From: Paenibacillus albidus
GTDB lineage: Bacteria > Bacillota > Bacilli > Paenibacillales > Paenibacillaceae
NCBI RefSeq assembly: GCF_014644435.1
Contig: NZ_BMKR01000003.1
Location: 124,001-188,000, forward strand
DNA: 64,000 bases
Reading direction: 5' to 3'
Shown: positions 17,573-26,467 of the stretch, one piece after another
Numbering within the stretch: position 1 is the stretch's first letter
Layout of the letters: the number at the start of each line of letters is the position of its first letter
The notes under the pieces: model-generated
What the model saw: the letters and a program-made list of their open reading frames with translations, nothing else
What the model was told of the DNA's origin: nothing
The model's database searches: none
Translations under genes and position numbers: made by a program

Positions 17573-18725
17573 GTAACACCCCGTATATTTGAGATCGTAG
17601 TAAAATACGTTTCGCCCAATTCAAATGCGGCTTGATTTCATTCATCTTGTTGTAATATTCACTTTTGAACACGCCGCGGCTGCCATCATTGCTCTCTACG
17701 ATGCCCATTGCGTCAACGTATTCCTCATGCATCACCGTATACAGGGCCTGAACAGGCCGAAGGTGGGAAGGATGAATAATGGTTTTGCCCACAATGCCGT
17801 TCTCTTTATCCAGAATCACTTCACGAATAAGTCCGTCCATACTGCTGGAGATGTAGTTGTTGCGGAGGTGACGGCCGTTTTTGCCATAGGTATCCTCAAA
17901 AGGAGTCTGGCGCAGCTGGGGGCGAAGCACCCGATGCCCTTTGTTCGCAAAATATTCCCACACCGGACCCGAGATGACGTACCCTTCATCCATCCGCCCA
18001 AAAATATTAATGATATCCGCCATGCAGTCCCGGATCGGTGTCAGATCATAAATGCTGATATCGGGACTGCGGCGCAGCCCGAACAGGCTTGAGAAATCAG
18101 TGGCGCCTATTCTGACATTCAGCACATAGTCACGGTACTCCCCAAGCAAACCCTTGATGGACATGAGGCTCTCTACACGGCTTTCCCGGAAAATAATCGG
18201 AGCACTCTCCAGGATCGGCATTCCATACAAAACCGGCGCTCCATAGCCGCGCGAGCTGTTATAATCGGCAATGGCTTCAAAATATTCCACACCGTTCTCT
18301 ACCGAGAATTTCGGGAAAACAAACCCGGTCAGCATCGTAATTAAAGAGCCCAGTTGAAAAATCAACTGCTGCAGCTGCTCCGGATTCCTCACCCGAATAA
18401 AAAGAAGCGGCAAAGCGCGTTCTCCCCCGGCTTCATTCTCTGCATAAGCGGCCAGGTAAGCCAGATGCCTGACAATGGATTGTTCCGCAACATTCACTTC
18501 ACCATCACCAATCGCATCTTCCAGATCAATAATGACCGTAACCAGACCGGAGCTTGCAAGCTTCACAATATCTTCAGCAACAGTGGGGCGGGTAGCCGGC
18601 ATATACAGGGCAGCTCCTACCGCGTAAGCCAGCAGTTCCTTGCTAATAGTATGATCAAATGAAATCGGCGGAGAATAGAATAAAGATTGTTCTTGTTCGT
18701 TGGTCAGGTAATCGAAGTATCTCAA
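17517..18725 (-). CDS. CitE-like (HpcH/HpaI) carbon-carbon lyase of the Ter-linked module
   Basis: A 402-residue TIM-barrel enzyme related to the citrate lyase beta subunit. Motifs are ALYMPATRPTVAEDIVKL, VTVIIDLEDAIGDGEV (metal-binding acidic residues), LLFIRVRNPEQL (phosphate/CoA-binding arginine region), FVFPKFS and GKTIIHPSHLRPVQALY, all in family order. The start is TTG, preceded by AAGGGGGAAGGG. It begins the lower part of the cluster after a 183-bp gap behind terC, which may hold its own promoter. Confidence 0.88.
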   Translation of the reverse strand: MRYFDYLTNEQEQSLFYSPPISFDHTISKELLAYAVGAALYMPATRPTVAEDIVKLASSGLVTVIIDLEDAIGDGEVNVAEQSIVRHLAYLAAYAENEAGGERALPLLFIRVRNPEQLQQLIFQLGSLITMLTGFVFPKFSVENGVEYFEAIADYNSSRGYGAPVLYGMPILESAPIIFRESRVESLMSIKGLLGEYRDYVLNVRIGATDFSSLFGLRRSPDISIYDLTPIRDCMADIINIFGRMDEGYVISGPVWEYFANKGHRVLRPQLRQTPFEDTYGKNGRHLRNNYISSSMDGLIREVILDKENGIVGKTIIHPSHLRPVQALYTVMHEEYVDAMGIVESNDGSRGVFKSEYYNKMNEIKPHLNWAKRILLRSQIYGVLHEQQHFVGLLPENEYTHV

Positions 18726-18908
18726 GGCCCTTCCCCCTTATCGATTTGCGAAGCGAAACAAAAGCAAGCGCAGACCTCCTTAAAGAGAATCGTGGATCCG
18801 GTGCGTTCCACTGACGAAACAACAGCCGTCTTCTCTCCATAACAAGCAAAGGCCTACGCTGATAGAACATGTATGATTACCCGAAGATAAGGGTGTTTGC
18901 ATCTTGCA

Positions 18909-19649
18909 TTAAGAATTCTTTTTGGCCTCTTTTTTCTTGCGTCCGGCACTGTACAACATGGTTCCCACAAAGACGGCAATCAGAATGGTAAAGAATATCG
19001 CGTGTGACAGCTCGTATCCGAACGCACCCGCCAGCATTTTACCGGCAATAATAGCAATCAGCAGAAACGCACTTTGCTCCAGTTCCGGAAATTTGTCAAT
19101 GAGCTTCAGGAATACCTGCGCCACACCGCGCATCATCAATACGCCGAGGATACCCCCGAGGAACAGGACCCAAACTTCGTCACTCAGACCAAAGGCAGCA
19201 ACCACACTGTCGATACTGAAAGCAATATCCATTAACTCAACAAGCAGCACCGTCTTCCAAAAGGAGGTCCCTTTGTTCTCTGTGTGTTCTTCCTCACTGC
19301 CCTTGAATAATCCTTTATACGCGATATAAAAGAGGTAAAGCGCTCCAAGAACTTTAACTAAAGTAAATTTAATCAGGAATGTACCCAAACCGATGGCCAG
19401 AAACCTGAATATATAAGCTCCTAAAATCCCATAGAATAAAGCCTTCTTCTGCTGCTCCTTCGGCAAATGCTTAACCATTACCGCAAGGACTAACGCATTA
19501 TCCGCAGATAGCAGACCTTCCAGCAAGACCAGGCTTCCGATAATGCCCCAGCTGACCGGGTCGGAGAGTGTTGCCATCACATCGCTCCACGAGAAGAAAT
19601 GACCGTAATTCTCACTAATACTCCTGAAAAAATCACTAAACCAGTCCAT
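18909..19649 (-). CDS. TerC-family membrane protein
   Basis: A 246-residue integral membrane protein with about seven helices. The two family signatures are EGLLSADNALVLAV and ELMDIAFSIDSVVAAF, both with the acidic residues thought to coordinate a metal. YceF of Bacillus subtilis is the nearest relative I would expect. Start ATG follows GGAGG at 11 bp. TerC proteins take part in metal export or in metallation of secreted enzymes, and belong with TerB/TerD in tellurite and envelope-stress responses. Confidence 0.93.
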   Translation of the reverse strand: MDWFSDFFRSISENYGHFFSWSDVMATLSDPVSWGIIGSLVLLEGLLSADNALVLAVMVKHLPKEQQKKALFYGILGAYIFRFLAIGLGTFLIKFTLVKVLGALYLFYIAYKGLFKGSEEEHTENKGTSFWKTVLLVELMDIAFSIDSVVAAFGLSDEVWVLFLGGILGVLMMRGVAQVFLKLIDKFPELEQSAFLLIAIIAGKMLAGAFGYELSHAIFFTILIAVFVGTMLYSAGRKKKEAKKNS

Positions 19650-19676
19650 TAAACATTGCGCCTCCGCTAATATAAA

Positions 19677-20954
19677 TTATTTGCTGCCTGCTACCCAGCG
19701 CAGTCCCCAGCCATAAGCCTCATCGATCTCCTTGTGACCGCTGAAGTACTGCACCAGACGTTCGATACTGAACGTCTCATTGTCCACATTGCGGAACAGG
19801 GCGATTGCGCACATTCCCTTGCGGTTGTTATGCTCGTCCAGGTTCACAATAATATCCGGCCCGCCGGCCTGCTTAATGGTGACAACACCATCGGCTTCGG
19901 ACCAGTTGGTAACCCCTTTATAAATAAATGCAAAAATCAGAATCCGCTTAATCTCGGCCACTCTTGCCCCATTGATACGCAGATTCTCACCGGTAGTGAC
20001 TGTCCCGGTCCGGTCATCGCCATCCAGCTGAATGAATGGCGGCTGATTCAACGAACCGAAGGCATTGCCCAGCGCCTGCACGACGCCTTTGCTGCCATCG
20101 TTCAGCTCGTACAGACAGGCCAGATCCAGATCGACCCCATTTTTACGTCCAAAAAATCCGCCCTGCTTCTGATTCCAGTTCAGGTTAATCGACAGCTCAC
20201 CCAATCCGCCGGCAGATTTCTTGAGGTTGATGGAATCGCCTTTCTTTTTAAGCTCAATCTTCTTCAGATTAAGGTTCGCAAGGGGTGCGGGCGGAGCCTC
20301 TTCACGCCTTGCCGGAGGAGGCGGGATTTGAATTTTGGGCTCGCTCACAGGAATCGGAGCCGGCTCCGGCGCGCGCTGCGGCGCAGGCGGTGAAGCGGGA
20401 GGGCTATCCTCCACTTCGATTCCGAAGTTGCCGCAAAGCGCCTTGAGTCCGCCCGAGAAACCAGCTGCAATCGCGCTGAACTTCCACTCTGCTCCATACC
20501 TGTATAATTCGCCTGCCACAACGGCTGTTTCCACAGAGAATTGATTCCCCAGATTACAGCGGAGGATTTCCGAACCGGTGGCCTGATTAACAATACGGAA
20601 AAAAGCCTGGCTTACCTGTCCAAAGCTTTGCCCCCGCTTCTCCCCGTCGTAGATGGTCAGCGAAAAGGCGATTTTCATCATATCGGAAGGGATCTTGTCG
20701 AGTTCAACCTCAAATTGCCTGAGACCGGTTGAGCCCTGGACATCCTTATATCTGATATAAGAAGTGGAGGGGTTATTGTAAAAGATCAAATCATCATCTT
20801 TGCTCACTTTCCCTTGTGCACCCAGCAGAAAAGCAGAGGTGTCAATCTCAAGTGAAGACGGTGCCTGCCAGCCAATCTCCACGGTCAGACGGTTAAGACC
20901 CGGATTTCCTTTGGTCAAATCCGCCTTTTGTCCCTTCACAAGCTCAATACTCAT
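19677..20954 (-). CDS. Double TerD-domain protein
   Basis: A 425-residue protein with two TerD domains joined by a proline-rich linker (about residues 182-230). In the second domain the calcium-binding core is recognisable (NGVDLDLACLYEL, and QLDGDDRTG). In the first the core is degraded: EIDTSAFLL is kept but the acidic GDNxTGxGDGDDE loop is replaced by DVQGSTGLRQF. The second domain carries the GGFFGRK insertion before the metal-binding strand, similar to the GFFGVKK insertion of the TerD at 22437. Start ATG follows AAGAGGTGG. It sits between the TerD cassette and terC. Confidence 0.9.
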   Translation of the reverse strand: MSIELVKGQKADLTKGNPGLNRLTVEIGWQAPSSLEIDTSAFLLGAQGKVSKDDDLIFYNNPSTSYIRYKDVQGSTGLRQFEVELDKIPSDMMKIAFSLTIYDGEKRGQSFGQVSQAFFRIVNQATGSEILRCNLGNQFSVETAVVAGELYRYGAEWKFSAIAAGFSGGLKALCGNFGIEVEDSPPASPPAPQRAPEPAPIPVSEPKIQIPPPPARREEAPPAPLANLNLKKIELKKKGDSINLKKSAGGLGELSINLNWNQKQGGFFGRKNGVDLDLACLYELNDGSKGVVQALGNAFGSLNQPPFIQLDGDDRTGTVTTGENLRINGARVAEIKRILIFAFIYKGVTNWSEADGVVTIKQAGGPDIIVNLDEHNNRKGMCAIALFRNVDNETFSIERLVQYFSGHKEIDEAYGWGLRWVAGSK

Positions 20955-21203
20955 TCGTCACACCACCTCTTGTTCATGGAGTAGAAAGACAAGAAGAAAC
21001 GGTCACACCCTTCCTCACAGAAGCTTGGGCTTCATGGGGACCGCGATACAAGGTATCGCTTCAGGCATCCGTTTCCTGTAGAAATTCTGAAAAACCCCAC
21101 AAAGTGGAGTCTGTATTTCACGGGCAGCATCCGGCTCTTTGCGGGGATTCATAGCTTTCTTTAGAAAAAGGGCAGGATCGGCAATGACCCCGCCCACAGG
21201 ACA
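20955..21203. other. 249-bp gap inside the ter cluster
   Basis: The longest break within the TerD cassette. It contains the perfect short hairpin GCGATAC-AAG-GTATCGC (21043-21059) without a T tract in either direction. A 60-codon minus-strand frame here has no ribosome binding site and no recognisable product. RNA processing or partial termination is possible but not shown. Confidence 0.4.
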
Positions 21204-21785
21204 CTATTGCGCGTCCAGTCCATAGTTTCTGCACAAAGCACTCAGACCGCCGGCGAAACCGCTGCCCACTGCCTGAAACTTCCAATCCGCACCATGGCGG
21301 TAAAATTCACAGAAAACCACAGCCGTTTCTGTAGAGAAATCCTCCCCAAGATCATAACGCAGGATTTCACGGTCACTCGAAGCATCTACGACACGCACAA
21401 AGGCATTGGAGACTTGTCCGAAGTTCTGTGCACGCGTTTCGTAATCATAAATAGTTACCGTAATTCCGATGCGCTGGATGTTAGCGGGGACTTTGCTGAA
21501 ATCCAGATCGATCTTTTCATCATCCCCGTCACCTTCACCGGTACGGTTATCTCCCGCATGGATTACGGAACCTGAACCACCCGAGGGATTGTTATAGAAT
21601 ACAAAGTCATCGGCGCCTTTGGCCTTGCCGTCCTCATACAGCAGAAATGCCGATGCATCGAGGTCAAAGTCCTGGCCGCCGCTGTATTTATTCGTATCCC
21701 AGCCCAACCCCACTACTACCTTAGTCAGACCCGGATTGGTCTTGGTTAGATCAATCCGCTGTCCTTTGGAAAGACTGATTGTCAC
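21204..21785 (-). CDS. TerD-family calcium-binding stress protein
   Basis: A 193-residue single-domain TerD protein. Conserved features are [19 protein letters not shown], the acidic loop [15 protein letters not shown] that binds calcium in TerD, and the C-terminal EFYRHGADWKFQAVGSGF. The start is GTG, eight bases after AGAGGG. One of four TerD-type genes in a row; closest to the next one at 21826, suggesting tandem duplication. Confidence 0.93.
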   Translation of the reverse strand: MTISLSKGQRIDLTKTNPGLTKVVVGLGWDTNKYSGGQDFDLDASAFLLYEDGKAKGADDFVFYNNPSGGSGSVIHAGDNRTGEGDGDDEKIDLDFSKVPANIQRIGITVTIYDYETRAQNFGQVSNAFVRVVDASSDREILRYDLGEDFSTETAVVFCEFYRHGADWKFQAVGSGFAGGLSALCRNYGLDAQ

Positions 21786-21825
21786 GCCCTAAACCCTCTT
21801 TCTGAATAAAGTCTTATTTCAGGAT

Positions 21826-22401
21826 TTATTGCAAACCGTAATCGCGGGTCAAACCGCTCAGGCCGTCTTTGTAGCCGCTGCCGATAGCGTTGAACTTCCA
21901 CTCCGCGCCGTTACGGTACAATTCGCCGACAACCACACCAGTTTCAATAGAGAAGTCCTCTCCCAGGTCAAAACGGATCAGTTCTTCACTGTTTGCATCA
22001 TTCACGATACGTACATAAGAACGGGAGACTTGTCCAAAGTTCTGGCTTCTGGCTTCTGCTTCATAGATCGTAATGGTAAAAGCAACCTTGTCTACATCCG
22101 CAGGAATGTTCTGCAGGTCGATTTGGATTTGCTCATCGTCCCCATCGCCTTCGCCTGTACGGTTGTCTCCGGTGTGAACAACGGAAGCATTTTCGTTTTG
22201 TTTGTTATTGAAATAAATGAAGTTGGTTTCTTTGTCCACTTTACCGTTGGCATTGGCCAGGAATACGGATACGTCCAAGTCGAAATCCTTGCCGCCATCG
22301 TATTTATTGGTATCCCAACCCAGACCTACAGTGATTTTGGATAGACCCGGATTTGTTTTCGTTAAATCGATTTTTTGACCTTTGGATAAGTTAATTGCCA
22401 T
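21826..22401 (-). CDS. TerD-family calcium-binding stress protein
   Basis: A 191-residue TerD protein with [19 protein letters not shown], an intact [15 protein letters not shown] loop and [19 protein letters not shown]. Start ATG after AGAGGTT. Very similar in layout to its downstream neighbour. TerD proteins act in the cytoplasm, at least partly at the membrane, and are induced by envelope stress in Bacillus (known for the yceCDE genes). Confidence 0.93.
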   Translation of the reverse strand: MAINLSKGQKIDLTKTNPGLSKITVGLGWDTNKYDGGKDFDLDVSVFLANANGKVDKETNFIYFNNKQNENASVVHTGDNRTGEGDGDDEQIQIDLQNIPADVDKVAFTITIYEAEARSQNFGQVSRSYVRIVNDANSEELIRFDLGEDFSIETGVVVGELYRNGAEWKFNAIGSGYKDGLSGLTRDYGLQ

Positions 22402-22436
22402 GTGTACAACCTCTTTTCTTTAAATTAGGATTTGGT

Positions 22437-23033
22437 TTAGATGTAGCGTTCTGCCAATTCATTGATATGTGCTGCGTGGCTGCCTTCGCCGATAGCGGCA
22501 AATTTCCATTCTCCGCCCTGGCGGTACAACTCCCCGCAAATTAATGCCGTAAAACCTGTGTAATTGTCCGACAAGTTGAATTTAATTAATTCGCTGTTGC
22601 CGGCAGCGTTCATCACCCGAATATAGGCAGATTTGATCATCCCGAAATCCTGTTTGCGGTTGACGGCGTCATAAATATTGACCACAACCAGAACCTTGTG
22701 AACATCGGCCGGAATCGCGCTCAGATTAACCTGAATTTGCTCATCATCGCCATCCCCTTGACCCGTAAGGTTGTCTCCGGAATGAACGACGGAATTGCAA
22801 GGGCTCTGCTTGTTATGGAAGCATACCAGGTTGCCCTTCTTCGCCAGCTTGCCATTCTCATTAAGCATCAATGCGGAAGCGTCACAGTCGATATTCGCCT
22901 GCTTCTTGACGCCGAAGAACCCGCGGGAAGCCTCTACCGGGTCCCAGCCCAAACCAACGATTACTTTGGAAAGTCCTGCATTGCCTTTTGTTAAATCAAT
23001 CTTCTGACCTTTTACCAGATTAATTCCAGCCAC
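22437..23033 (-). CDS. TerD-family protein with insertion
   Basis: A 198-residue TerD protein. GTG at 23033 is chosen because GGAGG lies ten bases upstream and the product then begins [18 protein letters not shown] in register with the other TerD proteins; the longer frame upstream has no signals. An insertion VEASRGFFGVKKQ precedes the metal-binding strand, which reads NIDCDASALML (C in place of the usual L or F neighbour). The acidic loop [15 protein letters not shown] is intact. Confidence 0.92.
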   Translation of the reverse strand: MAGINLVKGQKIDLTKGNAGLSKVIVGLGWDPVEASRGFFGVKKQANIDCDASALMLNENGKLAKKGNLVCFHNKQSPCNSVVHSGDNLTGQGDGDDEQIQVNLSAIPADVHKVLVVVNIYDAVNRKQDFGMIKSAYIRVMNAAGNSELIKFNLSDNYTGFTALICGELYRQGGEWKFAAIGEGSHAAHINELAERYI

Positions 23034-23156
23034 CGTTTGCAAACCTCCATTCACAATAATCACAGTCTGTAAGTCTAGTATTAAATGCTCTACCAGTGAT
23101 ACGAAGAAGAAGCCAATGCGTTTCAACCGGTTTGCAGATTTAATACTCTGACTGTA

Positions 23157-23603
23157 CTATAGACTGAATTCGCTAGGGTTCAATCCGAGCACACTGCAAA
23201 TATTCCGTACTACAGCCTTCTCATTCTCATCGAAATCGCCGTCAGCCGCACCAATCGCAGAGCAGACTGCTATAATCAGGCGTCCAACCTCAGGTTTGTT
23301 GTTGAATTTGGAGATGGCCTTCAGCGCTTCCTGCTTGCCGATCTCCGGCGAGAAATCAAAATTGGCGACATAAGTATTGAACTGGGCAATGACGTCTCTC
23401 ATGTCGAATACCTTGAGCTCATTGCTGAGGTTCATGTAGCCCGCCATTTTGTTCTTTTCAGCTTCCTCAATTTTACCGTCGGCAGCCGCTACCAGGGCAC
23501 AGCCCGCAACTACCGCATTCATAAAATCTTTATTTTTGAATTTCTTAACTTGTTCGTTCAGTCCGTTTTTGGTGGTATTCAACCAGTTTTTAAATGTGCT
23601 CAT
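23157..23603 (-). CDS. TerB-family tellurite resistance protein
   Basis: A 148-residue helical protein with the two TerB acidic repeats: ALVAAADGKIEEAEKNKM and GAADGDFDENEKAVV, which form the metal-binding site. Start ATG follows AGAAGGAG. It is the first gene of the ter cluster, and the operon promoter must lie in the roughly 350 bp upstream; a motif GGGTAT at about 23645 on the minus strand resembles a SigB -10 element but no good matching -35 (GTTT) is present. Confidence 0.92.
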   Translation of the reverse strand: MSTFKNWLNTTKNGLNEQVKKFKNKDFMNAVVAGCALVAAADGKIEEAEKNKMAGYMNLSNELKVFDMRDVIAQFNTYVANFDFSPEIGKQEALKAISKFNNKPEVGRLIIAVCSAIGAADGDFDENEKAVVRNICSVLGLNPSEFSL

Positions 23604-23941
23604 TGTATTCTCCTTCTATCATTATGAATTATGATAATCAAAAGATACCCCTGAGCCTCCTCTCTGTCCGCTTTACAAATATCGACGTGATTCTTCCTGA
23701 TTTAGGTTACTCTTCTAATATACCCGATTAAATCACAATATTCTACTTTGCCCGATTTCCGCAGCACCCAAGGCCTCATGCGTCTCATTAAACCTGCCGC
23801 CAGCTATCAGCAACAGCGCTAATGAAATTATATACAACATTTGCTCCTTGTTACTCTATCATATTCCCATCATTCTTGTTTTTCATTCCTATTTTATAAA
23901 GATAGTTTTCTATAATATCCTCCGCCAGCCCGGGTACAACA
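23604..23941. other. Intergenic region upstream of the ter cluster
   Basis: About 340 bp with no gene that I can support. It should contain the promoter(s) of the 13-gene minus-strand cluster. AT-rich patches near 23615-23645 (ATTATCATAATTCATAATGAT) form an imperfect dyad close to the terB start, a possible operator. Confidence 0.4.
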
Positions 23942-23986
23942 CAAAAAAAGGTACCGACGAGGAAGATATCCTTCTTTGTCGGTACC
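23942..23986 (-). terminator. Intrinsic terminator of the aguA-aguB operon
   Basis: On the minus strand a 9-bp stem GGTACCGAC / GTCGGTACC is followed by TTTTTTTG, 17 bp after the aguB stop codon. Confidence 0.88.
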
Positions 23987-24002
23987 CGTTATTCAGCTAT
24001 TG

Positions 24003-24878
24003 TCAAAACGTTAAATCCCCATCATAGGAAGCAATCAGCCGGTACAGCTCGGGCCGGCGATCACGGAAAATTCCCCATTCAATTCTGCCCACTTCCAGCG
24101 CATCCAGGTCAAACTCGCTGACGAGCACCGTCTGCTCATCGCGCCCGGCCTCCACGATCTTATTCCCTTGAGGACCGGCGATAAAGGAGGAACCGTAGAA
24201 GTTAATACTGGAATCCTCATCGATCTCCTCACCAATCCGGTTGGAGGCAACGACAGGAATCAGGTTCGCAGCCGCATGGCCAAGCATACAGGTCTGCCAG
24301 TGATCCTTGGAATCAATGGAGCCGTCCTGCGGCTCAGAACCGATGGCTGTCGGATAGAACAGGATCTCCGCCCCCATCAGGCTCATCACTCTTGCCGCTT
24401 CCGGGTACCACTGGTCCCAGCAGACGCCGACGCCAATCTTTGCATACCGTGTGTTCCACACTTTAAACCCGGTGTCTCCCGGATTGAAATAGAATTTCTC
24501 TTCATAACCCGGGCCATCCGGGATATGACTTTTGCGGTATTTACCCAGCACGGTGCCGTCGGCATCTATTACCGCGAGCGAATTATAGCGTGCATAGTTC
24601 TTTTTCTCATAAAAGCTGATCGGCAGCACAACCTGCAGCTCTTTGGCGATAGCCCGGAAATGATTCACAGCTTTATTCTGCTCCAGTTCCGTCGCATACT
24701 CGTAATAATCGGATTTCTCCTTTTGGCAGAAATACGGGGTCTCGAACAGCTCCTGGAGCAAAATAATTTGCGCGCCCTGGGCCGCCGCTTCCCTAACTAA
24801 AACCTCGGCTTTGCTGATATTCTCCTCAATGTTGCTGGAACAGCTCATTTGCGTCGCAGCTACTTTTACTTTTCTCAA
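24003..24878 (-). CDS. aguB: N-carbamoylputrescine amidase
   Basis: A 291-residue nitrilase-superfamily enzyme that converts N-carbamoylputrescine to putrescine, CO2 and ammonia. The catalytic triad is visible: E in ILLQELFETPYF, K in YRKSHIPDGPG and C in GVGVCWDQWYPEAAR. Start is TTG, eight bases after AAGGAGG. It follows aguA by 45 bp on the same strand, so the pair forms the agmatine-to-putrescine route. Confidence 0.95.
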   Translation of the reverse strand: MRKVKVAATQMSCSSNIEENISKAEVLVREAAAQGAQIILLQELFETPYFCQKEKSDYYEYATELEQNKAVNHFRAIAKELQVVLPISFYEKKNYARYNSLAVIDADGTVLGKYRKSHIPDGPGYEEKFYFNPGDTGFKVWNTRYAKIGVGVCWDQWYPEAARVMSLMGAEILFYPTAIGSEPQDGSIDSKDHWQTCMLGHAAANLIPVVASNRIGEEIDEDSSINFYGSSFIAGPQGNKIVEAGRDEQTVLVSEFDLDALEVGRIEWGIFRDRRPELYRLIASYDGDLTF

Positions 24879-24923
24879 GTGTCTGTCCTCCTTAGTTATA
24901 AATTCCCTATGCTGTATATATTG

Positions 24924-25952
24924 CTAGTTGCCGGCAGGCATTTGCTGGGTGGTGCAATGCACGTTGCCGCCTTCGGTTATGACCGCCATGCCGCTCACTG
25001 TGCGGATTCTGCGGTCAGGGAAGACTTCAGCCAGCACCTGCTCGGCAAGCTTGTCCGTTGCCGCAGCGGTTCCGCCGAAGACCGGCAGAATAATGCCGCC
25101 GTTCACGAAATAGAAGTTCAGATAGCTGAGGGTCAGCCGGCCGTCTTCTCCATCGACGCGCGGCGGCTGCTGGATCTTGATAATCTCCAGCTTCCGGCCC
25201 CTGGCATCCGTAGCCTGCTCCAGAATGGCCAGATTCTCGGCCGTAATCTCATAATTCTCATCCTGCGGGTCCTCGCAGACCTGAATGATCACCTTGCCGG
25301 GTGCTGCGAAGCAAGCGATATTGTCGACATGGCCATCGGTCTCGTCGCCGCTTAACCCGCGCTTAAGCCAGATGATCGACTCTGTACCTGTATACCGGCG
25401 TACCTGCTCCTCGATCTCGGTCCGGCTCAGGTCCGGGTTGCGGTTTGCGTTCAGCAGGCATTCTTCGGTCGTGAGTAGCGTTCCCTCTCCATCCGTATGG
25501 ATCGAACCGCCTTCCATGACAAGCGGTGCGTCGAACCGTTTCACTTGTACATGTTCCAGAATCTGAGGTGCAACCTCGTCATCCAGATCCCATGGCGAAT
25601 ATTTGCCGCCCCAGGCGTTGAACTTCCAGTTTACGCCTGCCAGTCCACCGGACGGGTTCACAACAAAGGTAGGGCCGTTGTCCCGCAGCCAGGCGTCGCT
25701 GTGCTCAATCGGCAGCAGTTCCACGTTCGGTCCGCCTACAAGCTTCTGGACGGACTCCAGTTCGTCCGGGTTCACAACGACCGTGACCGGCTCGAATTCG
25801 GCCATCGCCTTGATAATATCGGTATATCCCTGGCACACAGATTCGTGGTTATCCGGGAAACACATCGATGCCTGCACCGGCCAGGAGATAAAAGTACGCT
25901 CATGCTTGGCCCATTCGGGCGGCATTGTATAGTTTAAATCTTTAGGATACAT
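24924..25952 (-). CDS. aguA: Agmatine deiminase
   Basis: A 342-residue enzyme of the peptidyl-arginine deiminase family, converting agmatine to N-carbamoylputrescine. Family signatures are HSDAWLRDNGPTFV, VMEGGSIHTDGEGTLL, RGLSGDETDGHVDN (catalytic H) and the C-terminal nucleophile in GGNVHCTTQQMP. Length is slightly short of the usual 365 residues but all motifs are intact. First gene of the aguA-aguB pair. Confidence 0.95.
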   Translation of the reverse strand: MYPKDLNYTMPPEWAKHERTFISWPVQASMCFPDNHESVCQGYTDIIKAMAEFEPVTVVVNPDELESVQKLVGGPNVELLPIEHSDAWLRDNGPTFVVNPSGGLAGVNWKFNAWGGKYSPWDLDDEVAPQILEHVQVKRFDAPLVMEGGSIHTDGEGTLLTTEECLLNANRNPDLSRTEIEEQVRRYTGTESIIWLKRGLSGDETDGHVDNIACFAAPGKVIIQVCEDPQDENYEITAENLAILEQATDARGRKLEIIKIQQPPRVDGEDGRLTLSYLNFYFVNGGIILPVFGGTAAATDKLAEQVLAEVFPDRRIRTVSGMAVITEGGNVHCTTQQMPAGN

Positions 25953-26071
25953 TCGTTAGCTACCTCTGCTGTTAAATTTGGAGCTGCTTGATCCAAAGCT
26001 CCTTACCCATCATACAATAATATGCCCATGTGCTCAATTGCTGCGCTTCACGAAACATTCTGGAAATGGGA

Positions 26072-26467
26072 TCAGGCGCGGCTTCTTACATTTTTACGGT
26101 AATCGTGGGGAGTGACTCCGTGCACCTTACGGAAGAGGCGGGCAAAATAAGAAAAATTCCCATATCCCAACCCGTCTGCGACTTCACTGATACTCTTATT
26201 GGTCGCGATCAGCTGCTCCCGGGTTAGTTCTTCGTTCAGCCGGTCGGCAATGTAAGCCTTGAGCTTAAATACAACAGAATTTGCCCCGCTCTGTGCGGTC
26301 AGTATGCCCCTGACCGCCTCGGCCATATCCATGACCCACTGCCGGAAGCCGGGAATGGACCTTGTGGCTGCTGTGATATCGGCAAGCCGCGCCGTCTCAG
26401 CATACAGCAGCTGGGCGGATAAGCCCCTTCGGTGCAGGACATAATATACCTTTATCCAGATCGCGGA
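26072..26467 (-). pseudogene. Remnant of an AraC-type response regulator or regulator
   Basis: An open minus-strand frame without a start codon continues from the stop of the phosphoesterase gene down to 26072. It reads VYYVLHRRGLSAQLLYAE, a linker typical of YesN/AraC proteins, then KLKAYIADRLNEELTREQL. After this the first helix-turn-helix is cut out, in frame, and the frame resumes at SISEVADGLGYGNFSYFARLF, the second helix-turn-helix, ending HGVTPHDYRKN. About 35 residues are missing. The N-terminal sensory or receiver domain is absent. It is most likely non-functional. Confidence 0.75.

Noticed and set aside
21015..21197. 60-codon minus-strand frame between TerD genes
   Set aside because: No ribosome binding site, no recognisable product, and it overlaps the hairpin of the gap.
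23640..23660. SigB promoter for the ter cluster
   Set aside because: GGGTAT is present but no GTTT-type -35 lies at 13-15 bp; left as a note only.
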